The position numbers and the translations under genes were made by a program. Shown here piece after piece: positions 5,071 to 5,525 of a stretch of DNA of 5,525 bases (positions are counted from its first letter, which is position 1; each line of letters starts with the position of its first letter). The stretch comes from Melioribacter roseus (GTDB taxonomy: Bacteria > Bacteroidota > Ignavibacteria > Ignavibacteriales > Melioribacteraceae): assembly GCA_020724325.1 (NCBI GenBank), contig DYHC01000146.1:1-5525 (forward strand), written 5' to 3'. The notes under the pieces were generated by a model that did not search any database, had not been told where the DNA came from, and was given only the letters and a program-made list of their open reading frames with translations.

Positions 5071-5123
5071 CTTTTTTTTTGATTAGCCCGATTATTTTTG
5101 CCATAGATAAAAAAGAGGTGCAA

Positions 5124-5477
5124 ATGTTTGCCTATGAAGATATAGTAGATTTATTAAGCCCTCAGGCAAAGAATTCTTTAAGTAACTTACCAACTTATGA
5201 GGTCTTTTCTGAGCAAACAGCTCAATTGATAAAAGAATACACCAATGTGGATATTAATCCTACGGATATTAAGCCGGAATGGGCAAAGATGCCGTTTGTT
5301 TTTATTATCGAGTTTCTTCTTAATAACAAACTGAATGCACAAAGCCCTGAACAGCAAACTAAAGTAAATGCTAATTACAAGGCTGCTCTTGAGATATTAA
5401 AAAATCACCGTGTTACGACAGGTTTAACAAACACAAAGGTTGGTATAATAGGAGATACTTACAATGTTGATTTTTGA
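5124..5477 (+). CDS. Putative head-tail connector/adaptor protein (DUF1320/gp36-like)
   Basis: I chose ATG 5124 because AGAGGTG lies 4-5 bases upstream; an in-frame TTG at 5079 has no such site and would lie within the regulatory spacer. The 117 residues are mainly helical: FAYEDIVDLLSP at the N-terminus, SEQTAQLIKEYT (29-40), EWAKMPFVFIIEFLLNNKL (52-70) and QTKVNANYKAALEILKNHR (78-96), then a flexible tail. The order of an opening 'Y.D...LL' helix, an 'I.EY' helix, a hydrophobic helix and a 'Y..ALEIL' helix resembles small head-tail joining proteins such as Mu gp36 (DUF1320) and gp6-like adaptors, which dock under the portal. Similarity is by pattern only. The gene is divergent from the capsid operon and overlaps the next gene by 14 bases. 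Confidence 0.6.
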   Translation: MFAYEDIVDLLSPQAKNSLSNLPTYEVFSEQTAQLIKEYTNVDINPTDIKPEWAKMPFVFIIEFLLNNKLNAQSPEQQTKVNANYKAALEILKNHRVTTGLTNTKVGIIGDTYNVDF

Positions 5478-5525
5478 TAAGTGTGCAGAGTTATTAAAGA
5501 ATTATTTGCAAAACAAATTATCAGT
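5464..5525 (+). CDS. N-terminus of the next plus-strand gene (partial), possibly a neck or tail-terminator protein
   Basis: ATG 5464 follows AGGAGAT (5450-5456) with about 8 bases of spacing and lies inside the end of the preceding gene in another frame, a typical coupled overlap. The first 20 codons start MLIFDKCAELLKNYL and predict an amphipathic helix. The window ends before anything diagnostic. If the gene before it is a connector, the usual next gene encodes a head-closure, neck or tail-terminator protein (the gp37/DUF1834 position in Mu-like order); this is positional guesswork. Confidence 0.6.
   Translation, partial: MLIFDKCAELLKNYLQNKLS

Noticed and set aside
5093..5100. TATTTTTG as a plus-strand promoter -7 box
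   Set aside because: It matches TAnnTTTG, but no TTTG lies at suitable spacing upstream and T-rich DNA makes chance matches likely; too weak to list.

Overview
This window is part of a tailed-phage or prophage morphogenesis and lysis region. It is AT-rich, and the genes are packed tightly with repeated 4-base ATGA stop/start overlaps and purine-rich ribosome-binding sites. The host is probably a Gram-negative bacterium, because a lipoprotein with the architecture of a unimolecular spanin only makes sense with an outer membrane. The low GC content and a TAnnTTTG-like promoter box hint at the Bacteroidota/Ignavibacteria side of the FCB group. The clear Shine-Dalgarno sequences are not typical of classical Bacteroidetes, so the host assignment is tentative. 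No host gene is visible, so prophage and free phage cannot be told apart.

Minus strand, read from about 5000 leftward: a helical scaffold-like protein (4998..4456), the major capsid protein (4442..3489), and a gap with a perfect 10-bp stem-loop (3451..3477). A small unknown protein (3387..3184) follows. Next is a compact lysis block: a coiled-coil/one-TM XhlA-like protein (3187..2969), a three-TM holin candidate (2965..2684), an exported CHAP endolysin (2742..2200), a u-spanin-like lipoprotein (2203..1814) and a small protein resembling a peptidoglycan-binding domain (1817..1584). Then come a putative major tail tube protein (1587..667) and a tail assembly chaperone (655..359). The chaperone carries a -1 programmed frameshift signal, A_AAA_AAA, that extends it into a 95-residue second domain ending at 111. 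At the left edge, the start of a tape-measure gene on the minus strand and the end of a plus-strand membrane protein are both possible.

Plus strand, from 5124 rightward: a 117-aa protein resembling head-tail connectors (DUF1320/gp36-like), then the first codons of an overlapping gene running off the window. The two transcription units diverge from a 125-bp spacer with an 18-bp palindrome almost exactly at its midpoint, a good candidate for a shared operator.

The genes supply capsid assembly (scaffold, capsid), tail assembly (tube, frameshifted chaperone), head-to-tail joining (plus-strand genes) and release of progeny (holin, endolysin, spanin). The main points of interest are the frameshift cassette, the u-spanin, the lysis block placed between capsid and tail genes, and the absence of neck genes from the usual place after the capsid gene.
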